This document shows positions 25,803-33,665 of a stretch of 64,000 nucleotides of DNA, in pieces. Every line of letters starts with the position of its first letter. The first letter of the stretch is position 1. The notes beneath the pieces were generated by a model. That model saw only the letters and a program-made list of their open reading frames with translations, searched no databases and was not told the origin of the DNA. The stretch covers positions 742,539 to 806,538 of the forward strand of contig NZ_QHKX01000003.1 of assembly GCF_003194625.1 (NCBI RefSeq), in the 5' to 3' direction. A program made the position numbers and the translations under genes. The DNA comes from Nocardioides solisilvae (GTDB lineage Bacteria > Actinomycetota > Actinomycetes > Propionibacteriales > Nocardioidaceae).

Positions 25803-26540
25803 ATGACCATCGAGCTCGAGACAGTCCGCAAGGACGAGGCGTTCCTCACCTCACCCGACGCCCTGTGCGTCCTGGACGAGGACCTCGTCGTCCGCGCCGT
25901 CAACCCGGCGTACCTCACCCTCTCGGGGATGGTCGAGGACGAGCTGCTCTCGTTCGGCCTCTTCGACGTCTTCCCGGCCAACCCCGAGGAGCCGGAGAGC
26001 GACGGCCACGTCGAGCTCCGCGCCTCGGCCGAGCGCGTGCTGCGCGAGGGCCGGCTGCACCACATGCTCGTGCAGCGCTACGACATCCCCGACCGGGCGC
26101 GCGAGGGCGGCCGCTTCCTCACCCGCTACTGGCTGCCGATGAACCGGCCCCTGCTCCACGGCTCGGGCGTGCGCGGCGTGATCAACCGGGTCCGCCCCGT
26201 CGAGCCGCCCACCCCGGAGGCCCTGTCCGCCATCCAGGCGGTGCGGGAGGCCACCGGTGGAGGCCTCTTCCTCGACGAGCCCGCCGACGAGGCGCGGATC
26301 GAGGCCTTCGGCCGCGCGGTCGAGCGGATCGCCAACCTCGGGCGGGAGGTCTCCCAGCTGCGGGAGGCGCTCACCTCGCGCGCCACCATCGAGCAGGCCA
26401 AGGGCCTCGTGATGGCCGACCGCGGCTGCACCCCCGACGAGGCCTTCAAGGTCCTCGTCAAGCTGTCGAACGACACCAACGTCCGGGTCGCCGAGGTGGC
26501 CCGTGCCCTCGTCTACAAGGCCCAGAACCTCATGGTTTGA
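25803..26540 (+). CDS. PAS and ANTAR domain RNA-binding regulator
   Basis: 245 residues. PAS domain about 15-125 (TSPDALCVLDEDLVVRAVNPAYLTLSG). A helical linker leads to an ANTAR domain at the C-terminus, with ATIEQAKGLVMADRGCTPDEAFKVLVKLSNDTNVRVAEVARALV. ANTAR binds paired hairpins in mRNA leaders to prevent termination, so this is a sensor-antiterminator. ATG with GGAGA upstream; an earlier in-frame start (25728) is unlikely. It precedes a SigB/SigF-type sigma gene, suggesting a stress circuit. Confidence 0.9.
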   Translation: MTIELETVRKDEAFLTSPDALCVLDEDLVVRAVNPAYLTLSGMVEDELLSFGLFDVFPANPEEPESDGHVELRASAERVLREGRLHHMLVQRYDIPDRAREGGRFLTRYWLPMNRPLLHGSGVRGVINRVRPVEPPTPEALSAIQAVREATGGGLFLDEPADEARIEAFGRAVERIANLGREVSQLREALTSRATIEQAKGLVMADRGCTPDEAFKVLVKLSNDTNVRVAEVARALVYKAQNLMV

Positions 26541-26602
26541 TGCCCCCATCCAGGGGGTCTGAAACCTCTTCGAAAGAAGTTTTTTATTCTTCTTTTCTCG
26601 CC

Positions 26603-26631
26603 TTGCACAGCGGGATTTCGCGTGCTTACCT
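26603..26631 (+). promoter_or_regulatory. Predicted sigma-70 type promoter of the sigma factor gene
   Basis: TTGCAC (26603-26608), 17-nt spacer, TTACCT (26626-26631), within an unusually AT-rich stretch. A short CTTC/GAAG hairpin followed by TTTTTT just before it (about 26572-26586) may terminate the PAS-ANTAR gene. Confidence 0.55.
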
Positions 26632-26688
26632 AGGGCGAGTGGTCGAGAAGTCGTTGCCACGTCAACCCCCAATTCTGGGAGGTTACCC

Positions 26689-27495
26689 GTGTTGCAGAAG
26701 CTTGCCAGCAAGGCTGGCGTCGAGAACATCTGGCCCGACCCCGCCGACCGTCGTGCTGCCACCGCGCAGCTGCTCGAGAAGGCGGCCACCAAGGAGGGCG
26801 ACGAGCGTCGTGAGATCGAGGAGCTCGTCGTCGAGCTCAACGTCGAGGTGGCGCGGGACGTCGCCCGGCGCTACCGCAACCGCGGCATCGACCTCGACGA
26901 CCTCGAGCAGGTCGCCTGCCTCGGGCTGGTCAAGGCCGTGCGCCGCTTCCAGGCCGACAAGGGTCGGGACTTCCTGAGCTTCGCCGTGCCCACCATCCGT
27001 GGTGAGCTGCGCCGGCACTTCCGGGACCGCGGCTGGATGGTCCGCCCCCCGCGCTCCATCCAGGAGATGCAGGCGGCCATCAACGGGGCCGAGGAGGCGC
27101 TGGTCCAGGAGCTGGGCCGCTCGCCGCGTCCCCGCGAGATCGCGGCCCACCTGGGCGTCGAGCTCGACCTGGTGCTGGAGGCCCTGGGGGCGAGCGGCTG
27201 CTTCGTGCCCAGCTCCCTCGACGCCCCGCTGACGCCGGGCGAGGCCAACGAGCTCGGCAACTCCCTCGGCGAGGACGAGTTCGGCTTCGACGCCGCTGAG
27301 GCCCGTGCCGCCCTCGAGCCGGTGCTGGCCACCCTGACCGAGCGTGAGCGCCGGATCCTCGAGCTGCGCTTCGCCGGCGGCAAGACCCAGGCAGAGATCG
27401 GTGCCGAGATCGGCGTCACCCAGATGCAGGTCTCCCGGCTCCTCAGCGCCACCCTGACGAAGCTCAGGACGGCGATGGAGGCCTCCGCGGCCTGA
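26689..27495 (+). CDS. SigB/SigF/SigG-type RNA polymerase sigma factor
   Basis: 268 residues. Region 2 with DLEQVACLGLVKAVRRFQADKGRDFLSFAVPTIRGELRRHFRDRGW, region 3 with VRPPRSIQEMQAAI, and region 4 HTH ERERRILELRFAGGKTQAEIGAEIGVTQMQVSRLLSATL. This is the general-stress group. No anti-sigma or anti-anti-sigma gene is adjacent, which is unusual. GTG start after GGGAGG; a TTG one codon later is also possible. Followed by a strong hairpin and csbD, a classical SigB-regulon gene. Confidence 0.93.
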   Translation: MLQKLASKAGVENIWPDPADRRAATAQLLEKAATKEGDERREIEELVVELNVEVARDVARRYRNRGIDLDDLEQVACLGLVKAVRRFQADKGRDFLSFAVPTIRGELRRHFRDRGWMVRPPRSIQEMQAAINGAEEALVQELGRSPRPREIAAHLGVELDLVLEALGASGCFVPSSLDAPLTPGEANELGNSLGEDEFGFDAAEARAALEPVLATLTERERRILELRFAGGKTQAEIGAEIGVTQMQVSRLLSATLTKLRTAMEASAA

Positions 27496-27514
27496 CCGCG
27501 TCGCCCACGACGTG

Positions 27515-27556
27515 ACCCGAAGGGGCCCGGACCGCATGGTCCGGGCCCCTTCGGGT
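27515..27556 (+). terminator. Strong hairpin after the sigma factor gene
   Basis: Perfect 19-bp stem (27515-27533 with 27538-27556), loop GCAT, starting 20 nt after the stop. No U-tract follows, common for actinobacterial terminators. Confidence 0.8.
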
Positions 27557-27592
27557 ACGTCCAGGGTGTCCCCAACACGAGGAGGAAGACCC

Positions 27593-27766
27593 ATGGGTCT
27601 CGACGACAAGATCTCCAACGCCACCGACAAGCTCTCCGGCAAGGGCAAGGAGGCGGCGGGCGACGCGACCAACGACCGCGACCTCCAGGCCGAGGGCAAG
27701 GCGGACCAGTCGGTGGCCGACCTCAAGCAGGCCGGCGAGAAGGTCAAGGACGCCTTCAAGAAGTGA
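27593..27766 (+). CDS. CsbD-family stress protein
   Basis: 57 residues, whole-length CsbD family: GLDDKISNATDKLSGKGKEAAGDATNDRDLQAEGKADQ. Lys/Asp/Ala-rich and without cysteine. The ATG at 27593 follows GAGGAGGAAG; the longer open frame overlaps the hairpin and is not used. In Bacillus csbD is controlled by SigB, so proximity to a SigB-type gene is suggestive. Molecular role unknown. Confidence 0.9.
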   Translation: MGLDDKISNATDKLSGKGKEAAGDATNDRDLQAEGKADQSVADLKQAGEKVKDAFKK

Positions 27767-27768
27767 GC

Positions 27769-27788
27769 CGTCGCCCCGCGGGGCGACG
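27769..27788. terminator. Palindromic hairpin after csbD
   Basis: CGTCGCCCCGCGGGGCGACG, a 20-bp self-complementary sequence 2 nt after the csbD stop. Confidence 0.6.
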
Positions 27789-27796
27789 TCCGACCA

Positions 27797-27840
27797 CGGG
27801 CTGGGAGCGCGTGACCCTCAGGTCACGCCCTCCCAGCCCG
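27797..27840. terminator. Large hairpin overlapping the glycosyltransferase 3' end
   Basis: 20-nt arms 27797-27816 and 27821-27840 (one mismatch), loop CTCA. It includes the last codons and stop of the convergent GT2 gene, so it can serve both strands. Confidence 0.65.
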
Positions 27841-28651
27841 TCTGCGTGCGGCGCACCAGGCCGCGCTCCTCGAACGCCGTGAGCCAGCCCTCCATCGGCC
27901 ACCAGCCCCATCGGTCGGCGAAGAGGGCGCCGTTGCGCAGGATGTCGTCGAGGTGGCGCACGGGCGGGTCCTCGACGGGGTGCCACTGGTGCAGGGCGAG
28001 CGCCCCGCCCACCCACCAGCCCGGCAGCCCCGCGGCGCGCGCCCGCTGGCCCAGGTCGGTGTCCTCGCCCCCGTAGCCCCGGTACGCCTCGTCGAAGCCG
28101 CCCAGCGCCCGCCAGGCGGCCGGTCCGACGGCGAAGGAGAGCGACCAGAAGAGCCGCCAGTCCTCGACCGGCAGCAGCTCCCCCTCGGCGGGGGCGGGCC
28201 GTGCGGCGTGCGGCCGGGCCGCGGCGAGCTCGTCGGCGGCGTACCCCTCCCCCGGGTCGCGCGCCGGCGGGAGGTAGGCGACGGGGCCGCACAGCACGGC
28301 CGGGGCGTCGGCGTGCCGGACCGCGGCCTCGGCGTAGCGGGAGAGCATCCGGGGGGCGGCCAGGCAGTCGACGTCGAGCAGCACGACCAGGTCGGCGCCC
28401 CGGCGCCACGCCTCGTCGACCGCGAGGTTGCGCGCCCGCGCCAGCGGGAGCCGGCCGTCCTCGGTCGCCACCTCGAGCACCCGGCTGCGCGCGGCGAGCG
28501 GGCCGTCGGCCACGACGTCGGCCACGCCGGGGTCGCCCATCGAGACCACGACGACCTCGTCGGGGACCCGCTCGCCCCGGCGCAGCGACCCGTGCTGCCG
28601 GGCCAGGTGCTCGTGGCGCCCCGCCACCACGGTCGCGACGGAGACCCTCAC
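27818..28651 (-). CDS. Family-2-like glycosyltransferase
   Basis: 277 residues. GT-A fold: VSVATVVAGRHEHLARQHGSL, donor-binding VVLLDVDCLAAPRM (D-x-D at about residue 90) and the C-terminal galactosyltransferase-like RALGGFDEAYRGYGGEDTDLGQRARAAGL. No signal or TM. GTG start overlaps the previous stop (28648-28651). Last gene of a four-gene glycosyltransferase operon. Donor and acceptor unknown. Confidence 0.88.
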   Translation of the reverse strand: MRVSVATVVAGRHEHLARQHGSLRRGERVPDEVVVVSMGDPGVADVVADGPLAARSRVLEVATEDGRLPLARARNLAVDEAWRRGADLVVLLDVDCLAAPRMLSRYAEAAVRHADAPAVLCGPVAYLPPARDPGEGYAADELAAARPHAARPAPAEGELLPVEDWRLFWSLSFAVGPAAWRALGGFDEAYRGYGGEDTDLGQRARAAGLPGWWVGGALALHQWHPVEDPPVRHLDDILRNGALFADRWGWWPMEGWLTAFEERGLVRRTQTGWEGVT

Positions 28652-29634
28652 GCCGGGGTCCAGCCCGCCAGGAGGTCGGCGAAGCGCCGGGCGCCCTTGC
28701 CGTCGTGCCAGCGGCCCCAGGCGGCTCCCCCGGCCGCCGCCGCCCGGTCCAGCAGCCCGGGCAGCCGCGCGTCGTCCGGCCAGCCCACGAGGGGGACGCC
28801 GATCCCGAGCCGCTCCAGCCGGGCCACCGTGTGCTCCTGCTCGTCGAAGGGGCGGGGGTCGGCGACGACCACCGCGGGCGCCGCCGCCGCGGCCACCTCG
28901 GCGACGGCGTTCTGGCCCGCGTGCGTGACGACGACCTCGGCGGTGCACAGGTGACGCCAGACCTCGTCGGGGTCGGCGGTGCTGGCCTGCCCGATCCACT
29001 CGCGTCGCGGGTCGGCGCGCCGCAGGCGGGCCAGCAGCTCCTCGCGGTCGTGGGCCCCGCCGCTACCCCACAGCAGGTACGCCGTGCCCGGGCGCCGCGG
29101 GCCGGCCGGCGGGCGCCCGTCGAAGCGGCTGATCGCCCCCACGGCGTGCAGCGGGGCGGCGCGGGACCCCTCCACGGGCCCCGGCACGAGCTCGGTCGCC
29201 TCGGGGGGCCAGGCACCCACCCGCAGCTCCGCGACGTCGTACCCGAGCCGGTGGGGCCGGTCGCCCCGGTCCCCGGGCATCGCGACGACCACCACCGGGG
29301 CGCCGCAGAGCCGGGCCAGGAGGGTCACCTCGACCGAGACGTCGACGACCACGAGCCTCGGGCGGGCCTCGGCGACCCAGGCGGCGAGCTGGGCGGAGCG
29401 GGCGGCGAGGCCCGCGTCGTGGCGGGGCACCCAGTGCAGGGCCCCGCGGGCCGTCACGTCGCGCCCCTGCGGCCCGAGGGCGTCGTCGCGCTCGAGCCGC
29501 ACCCAGCCGCCGTCCCAGTCGTCGGGGCGCGGCAGCGAGCTCAGCACCGTGACCTCCTCGTCGAGGTGGGCGGTGACGGCGAGCATTCGGTGCAGGTGGC
29601 CGGCGCCGTGGTGGTGGACGTACCAGCCGATCAC
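28648..29634 (-). CDS. GT28/MurG-like glycosyltransferase
   Basis: 328 residues. N-terminal IGWYVHHHGAGHLHRMLAV resembles the glycine/His-rich acceptor loop of GT28 enzymes; the C-terminal half carries TAEVVVTHAGQNAVAEVAAAAAPAVVVADPRPFDEQ, the nucleotide-sugar loop. GTG start overlaps the upstream stop (GTGA at 29631-29634). Soluble, so it probably acts at the inner membrane face. Substrate unknown. Confidence 0.85.
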   Translation of the reverse strand: MIGWYVHHHGAGHLHRMLAVTAHLDEEVTVLSSLPRPDDWDGGWVRLERDDALGPQGRDVTARGALHWVPRHDAGLAARSAQLAAWVAEARPRLVVVDVSVEVTLLARLCGAPVVVVAMPGDRGDRPHRLGYDVAELRVGAWPPEATELVPGPVEGSRAAPLHAVGAISRFDGRPPAGPRRPGTAYLLWGSGGAHDREELLARLRRADPRREWIGQASTADPDEVWRHLCTAEVVVTHAGQNAVAEVAAAAAPAVVVADPRPFDEQEHTVARLERLGIGVPLVGWPDDARLPGLLDRAAAAGGAAWGRWHDGKGARRFADLLAGWTPA

Positions 29635-30707
29635 GCCGCCTCCTCCGCCCCCAGCCGGGCGTAGAGCCGCAGGTAGCGGTCGACCATCGCCTCCACCGAG
29701 CAGGCCGTGACCGCCCGACGGCGCGCCGCGGCCCGGTCGAGCCGTGCCGCCTCGGGCACGGCGGCGGCTGCCGCCTCGACGTCGCCGGCCGCGACCAGCC
29801 GGGCGCTCGCGGCGTCCACCACCTCGGGGAGCCCGCCCCGGGCGAAGCCGACCACGGGCGTGCCGCAGGAGAGCGCCTCGGCCGCGACGAGGCCGTAGGG
29901 CTCGTCCCAGTCGGGCGTCACCAGCGCCACCGCGCTGCGTCCCACCAGCTCGGCCAGCGCGGCCTGGCGCAGGTGACCGGCGTAGTGCACGTCGCGGCCC
30001 AGGTGGGGCTCGACGTGGTCGCGCCAGTAGGCGTGGTCGACCACCGGTCCGGCCACGACGAGGCGGCGTCCCGCGCGCCGGGCCACGTCCAGGGCCAGGT
30101 GCAGCCCCTTCTCGGGGACGACCCGGCCGAACCAGACCAGGTCGTCGCCGCCGGGACCCTCGGGCCAGAGCCGGGTGTCGATCCCGTTGGGCACCACGCC
30201 GGCCCGCGTCACGTGGGACCACTGGTGGGCAGTGAAGTCGCTGACCGCCACGAAGTGGCTGTGCGCCGCCTGCGACTGGTCGATCGCGGGCTCCAGCCAC
30301 GGCGTGGGCGGGGTGTGCAGCGTCGTGAGCATGGGCATCGGCAGGGCGTCGGCCATCGCCACCGGGAGGTGGTGCAGCGAGTTGTTGTGCACCAGCCCCA
30401 CGTCGCCGCGCCGTGAGAGGTCGAGCATGAGGCGGAGGTAGGCGTGGTGCTGCTCCAGCCACTCCTCCGGCGGCATCGAGACGTCGGCGCGCGCCAGCGC
30501 GCTGACCCGCGCCGGCCGCACGGCCAGCTCCTCCACGCCCAGCTGGGGGTCGCTGCCGGGCGCCGCGCAGACCCGGACGCCCACCCCGCGGGCCGCCAGT
30601 CCCCGCGCGAGGTGCCAGGTCATCGCCTGCAGGCCGCCGGCGAAGGGCTCGGCGATCGGGTAGCGGGAGTCCGCCACGATCGCGACGGTGAGGCCGTGGC
30701 GCCTCAC
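29631..30707 (-). CDS. GT4-family glycosyltransferase
   Basis: 358 residues, GT-B fold: VAIVADSRYPIAEPFAGGLQAMTWHLARGL at the N-terminus, DVGLVHNNSLHHLPVAMA, VPNGIDTRLWP, LVWFGRVVPEKGLHLALDVA, and the GT4 E-x7-E region TPDWDEPYGLVAAEALSCGTPVVGFARGGLPEVV. GTG start overlaps the upstream stop by 4 bp. Likely retaining transfer from an NDP-sugar; sugar unknown. Confidence 0.92.
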   Translation of the reverse strand: MRRHGLTVAIVADSRYPIAEPFAGGLQAMTWHLARGLAARGVGVRVCAAPGSDPQLGVEELAVRPARVSALARADVSMPPEEWLEQHHAYLRLMLDLSRRGDVGLVHNNSLHHLPVAMADALPMPMLTTLHTPPTPWLEPAIDQSQAAHSHFVAVSDFTAHQWSHVTRAGVVPNGIDTRLWPEGPGGDDLVWFGRVVPEKGLHLALDVARRAGRRLVVAGPVVDHAYWRDHVEPHLGRDVHYAGHLRQAALAELVGRSAVALVTPDWDEPYGLVAAEALSCGTPVVGFARGGLPEVVDAASARLVAAGDVEAAAAAVPEAARLDRAAARRRAVTACSVEAMVDRYLRLYARLGAEEAA

Positions 30708-31807
30708 CGGCCCAGCACCGAGGCGTAGAGGTGGTGGTGCTCCGCGGCGATCCGCTCCCGCTCCGCACGACGCTCCGCCGGGTCGGCCTGCCAGCGCGGG
30801 CGGTCGGCGTACGCCGTCAGCACGGCCGTCTCGAGGCTCGCGACGTCGAGGCCGTCGCGGTCGAGGCGGTAGGAGAGGCAGGGGCGCTGGTCGGCGTAGT
30901 ACCCGCAGGTCGACGCGGCGACCGCGGTGCCGAGGTCGTGGCAGGCCTCGAGCCACCCGGAGTGGGTGCCGAAGCGGTACGGCAGCACCGAGAGGTCCAG
31001 CCCGCGCAGGTAGTCCCACAGCTCGTCGTCGGAGTAGAAGTCGTGCACCGACAGCTCGACCAGCCCGTCGGCCGCGAGCGCGGTCAGCAGGCCCGCGACC
31101 TCGGGGTCGTGGTTGCGGGAGCCGGGCGTCATCACGTCGGTGTGGACGTCGACGCGCAGCGTCGCGTCGGGCAGCGGCGCCAGCACCTTGACGAGGGTGT
31201 CGACGACCGGCACCGGCTCCATCCCGGCGCGCAGGCTCTTGAGGTGCACGCCGACCACGAAGCCGTCGTGCTCGGGCCGCGGGGCGCCCAGCATCTCCTC
31301 GGGGACGACGTGAGGGTGCGGCAGCACCAGCGGCTCGCGGCCCCAGCGGCGCGCCACCTCCGCGGCCGCCCCTCGGGTCAGGGTGACCAGGGCGTCGGCG
31401 GCCGGCACCAGCACGTCGAGCTGGGCGTCGTGCAGGGCGCTGTCGCGGTGGTGGGGGTTGTGCAGGTCGTGGACCGTGTAGACCAAGGGCTTGCCGCACT
31501 CGCGCAGCGCCTCGACCCAGGCGCGCAGGTCCTCGGGCGAGCGCGCGTCGAAGCCGAAGTGCAGGTGGGCCAGGTCGAAGGAGTCCCGGTGCTCCCGCAC
31601 CCAGTCGGGGTCCAGGGAGGGCGGGGGCCACCACTGGGCCGACGGGACGTCGCCGGGGACCGGTGGGTCGGGCAGGCGGACGACGTCGTCCGACGCGCCC
31701 TCCGGGCCCGGACGTGGACCTGCCCCGGCATCCGTGGCTCGCGCCGGCGGCGCCAGGTGGCGCACGTAGACATGACCCGACGGGACCGACAGCACGCGCA
31801 GCGACAT
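30704..31807 (-). CDS. Glycosyltransferase (GT4-like, divergent)
   Basis: 367 residues, GT-B-like: LAHLHFGFDARSPEDLRAWVEALRECGKPLVYTVHDLHNPHH resembles the acceptor domain, and DLSVLPYRFGTHSGWLEACHDLGTAVAASTCGYYADQ the donor domain. The usual E-x7-E spacing is not obvious, so it is a distant relative. It starts the operon with an ATG and AGGAGAG upstream, and overlaps the next gene by 4 bp. Confidence 0.8.
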   Translation of the reverse strand: MSLRVLSVPSGHVYVRHLAPPARATDAGAGPRPGPEGASDDVVRLPDPPVPGDVPSAQWWPPPSLDPDWVREHRDSFDLAHLHFGFDARSPEDLRAWVEALRECGKPLVYTVHDLHNPHHRDSALHDAQLDVLVPAADALVTLTRGAAAEVARRWGREPLVLPHPHVVPEEMLGAPRPEHDGFVVGVHLKSLRAGMEPVPVVDTLVKVLAPLPDATLRVDVHTDVMTPGSRNHDPEVAGLLTALAADGLVELSVHDFYSDDELWDYLRGLDLSVLPYRFGTHSGWLEACHDLGTAVAASTCGYYADQRPCLSYRLDRDGLDVASLETAVLTAYADRPRWQADPAERRAERERIAAEHHHLYASVLGR

Positions 31808-31947
31808 GCAGCTCTCCTGGACGTGGTGCCTCGCCGCCCGACTTCCTGAGCGGCCCAGCGGACGTACCCCCGGGGGCGGGCCGGCAAACGGACCCGCACC
31901 GGCCCGCACGGGTCCGCACCGACCCCGCGGGGGCGGTGACGCGGCGC

Positions 31948-33570
31948 TCAGAAGAGCAGCCAGTCGCCCTCGGGGGTCGCCTCCAGCGCGCTGAGCTGCT
32001 GGGTGAGGAGCTGCTGGAACCCCGAGGCGGCACCGAGCACGTGGACCGCGGTGCGGCCCTGGTCGTCGCGGTCGACGAGCTGCAGGTCGACCCGGCCGTC
32101 GCCGTCGTGGTCGGCGAGGGTGGCGGTCCAGGTGGCGGGGTCCACCGCGGGCAGGACGGTGGCGGTCTGGGTCAGGTAGGTCGCGAAGCCGGTGGCCCCG
32201 CCCAGCACGTGCACCTCGACCTGGCCGCTGGGCCCGGCGAGGTCCACGACGTGCAGGTCGGCGACGCCGTCCCCGTCGTGGTCGCCCAGGGCGGTGACCC
32301 AGCGCGGGTCGTCGAGGCCGGCGAGCGGGGTGGTGTGGGTGGCCAGCACCTCGTGGAACCCCGAGGCGGCGCCCAGCACCGTGACGACCGTCCGGCCGGC
32401 GCCGTCGCGGGTCAGCACGTGGAGGTCGGCGCGGCCGTCGCCGTCGGCGTCCCCGGCGGCGACCCGCGCCCCGGCCGCGGCGGAGAGGTCCACGGCGCCG
32501 ACCACGACGTCGTGGGCGAGGAAGCCCTGGAAGCCGGATGCGCCGTCCAGGACGTGCACCGTGCCGGAGGGGTCCACGGCGTAGAGGTCCTCCACCCGGT
32601 CGCCGTCGTGGTCGCCGCGGGTCAGCCGCCAGTCGCGGACGAAGAGCGGGATCGCGGTCTGGGCGGCGAAGCCCCCGAAGCCCTGCTCCGCGTCCAGGGC
32701 GTGCAGCTCCATCGCGCCCGTGGCGCCCGGGCGGACCGCGTGGACGCCGGAGGGCTGGAAGGCCGCCTGGCCGCGCCCCACCACCTCGACCCGGACCCAG
32801 TCGACGTACATCGACGAACCCGAGAGGTCGCCCTCCGGCACCCCGCAGGAGGGCTGGAGGGCGTCGTCGCAGTTGCGCTTGTGCTGCAGCCGCAGGTGCT
32901 CCGGCGCCACCGGGGAGTGCGGCGCCGACCAGGTCTCCCGGCCGTCGACGAAGAGGCGGGTCGGGGTCGCCGCCGCCGTCGCGGGGTCCAGCCCCGGGCC
33001 CGCGTAGGTGAACTCGGCGGCGTACTCGTGCCAGCCCGACATGTCGGCCGGGTAGCGGTCGCCGACGCACTCCATCGGGCCGGTCCGCGGGAAGTAGCGC
33101 CAGTAGAAGGCGACCTGGACGCGGCAGCGCCCCTCGCCGCCCCAGCTCTCCACCACGTCGATCTCGCCGACCCGGTCTGCGTGCAGGCCGCGGAGCCAGA
33201 AGGCGGGGTGCGTGCCGGTCCGGCGCGGCATCTTCACGGCGGCGGTCACCCGGTAGGTGGTGCCGACGGTGAGCGGGACCGGCTCCCGGCTGATCAGGTT
33301 GCCCTCGGGGCGCACCCGGACGACGGTGCGCCCGTCCTCCACGGTCAGCGGGGTGCGCTCCGGCGTCGAGCTGGCGAGGTGCTCCCAGTGCTCCGCGGGG
33401 GCTCCGGTCTCCGTGGGCGCGAAGTCGTCGAAGAAGACCTCCCCCTGCGGGGCCTGCGCGACCGGCGCCACCACCGGCGTCGCGGGCACGACGGGCGCCG
33501 ACGGCAGCGCGCCGCCCAGCACGGTCGTCACCACGGCCAGGAGCTCGCGGAGCCAGAGGAAGTCGAGCAT
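31948..33570 (-). CDS. Secreted GH16-like domain with C-terminal FG-GAP/VCBS-type repeats
   Basis: 540 residues. Signal/TM stretch about 4-30 (LWLRELLAVVTTVLGGALPSAPVV). Residues ~45-260 form a concanavalin-like domain with FFDDFAPTETGAP and the GH16 active-site pattern E-x-D-x-x-E in VGEIDVVESWGG, with SSMYVDWVRVEVV at its end. At least four calcium-type repeats follow (GDHDGDRVEDLYAVD, GDADGDGRADLHVL, GDHDGDGVADLHVV, ADHDGDGRVDLQLV), typical of FG-GAP propellers. Probably binds or cleaves an extracellular glycan. Upstream of, and possibly linked to, the glycosyltransferase operon. Confidence 0.82.
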   Translation of the reverse strand: MLDFLWLRELLAVVTTVLGGALPSAPVVPATPVVAPVAQAPQGEVFFDDFAPTETGAPAEHWEHLASSTPERTPLTVEDGRTVVRVRPEGNLISREPVPLTVGTTYRVTAAVKMPRRTGTHPAFWLRGLHADRVGEIDVVESWGGEGRCRVQVAFYWRYFPRTGPMECVGDRYPADMSGWHEYAAEFTYAGPGLDPATAAATPTRLFVDGRETWSAPHSPVAPEHLRLQHKRNCDDALQPSCGVPEGDLSGSSMYVDWVRVEVVGRGQAAFQPSGVHAVRPGATGAMELHALDAEQGFGGFAAQTAIPLFVRDWRLTRGDHDGDRVEDLYAVDPSGTVHVLDGASGFQGFLAHDVVVGAVDLSAAAGARVAAGDADGDGRADLHVLTRDGAGRTVVTVLGAASGFHEVLATHTTPLAGLDDPRWVTALGDHDGDGVADLHVVDLAGPSGQVEVHVLGGATGFATYLTQTATVLPAVDPATWTATLADHDGDGRVDLQLVDRDDQGRTAVHVLGAASGFQQLLTQQLSALEATPEGDWLLF

Positions 33571-33652
33571 GGGTCCTGTCGGGGTGGAGGGCGGTCGGTC
33601 GTCGATTGAACCGGCTGGGCGCCCGGGAGGCAAACGCGCAGGACCCCCTTCC

Positions 33653-33658
33653 TAGGAT
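33653..33658 (+). promoter_or_regulatory. Leaderless-type -10 element of the ABC exporter gene
   Basis: TAGGAT, 7 nt before the ATG at 33666; no ribosome site. Supports 33666 over the in-frame 33606. Confidence 0.45.
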
Positions 33659-33665
33659 CGTCCGC

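Noticed and set aside
27548..27560. SigB-type promoter (GGGTAC) before csbD
   Set aside because: The GGGTAC lies in the hairpin arm and no GTTT-like -35 is at the right distance.
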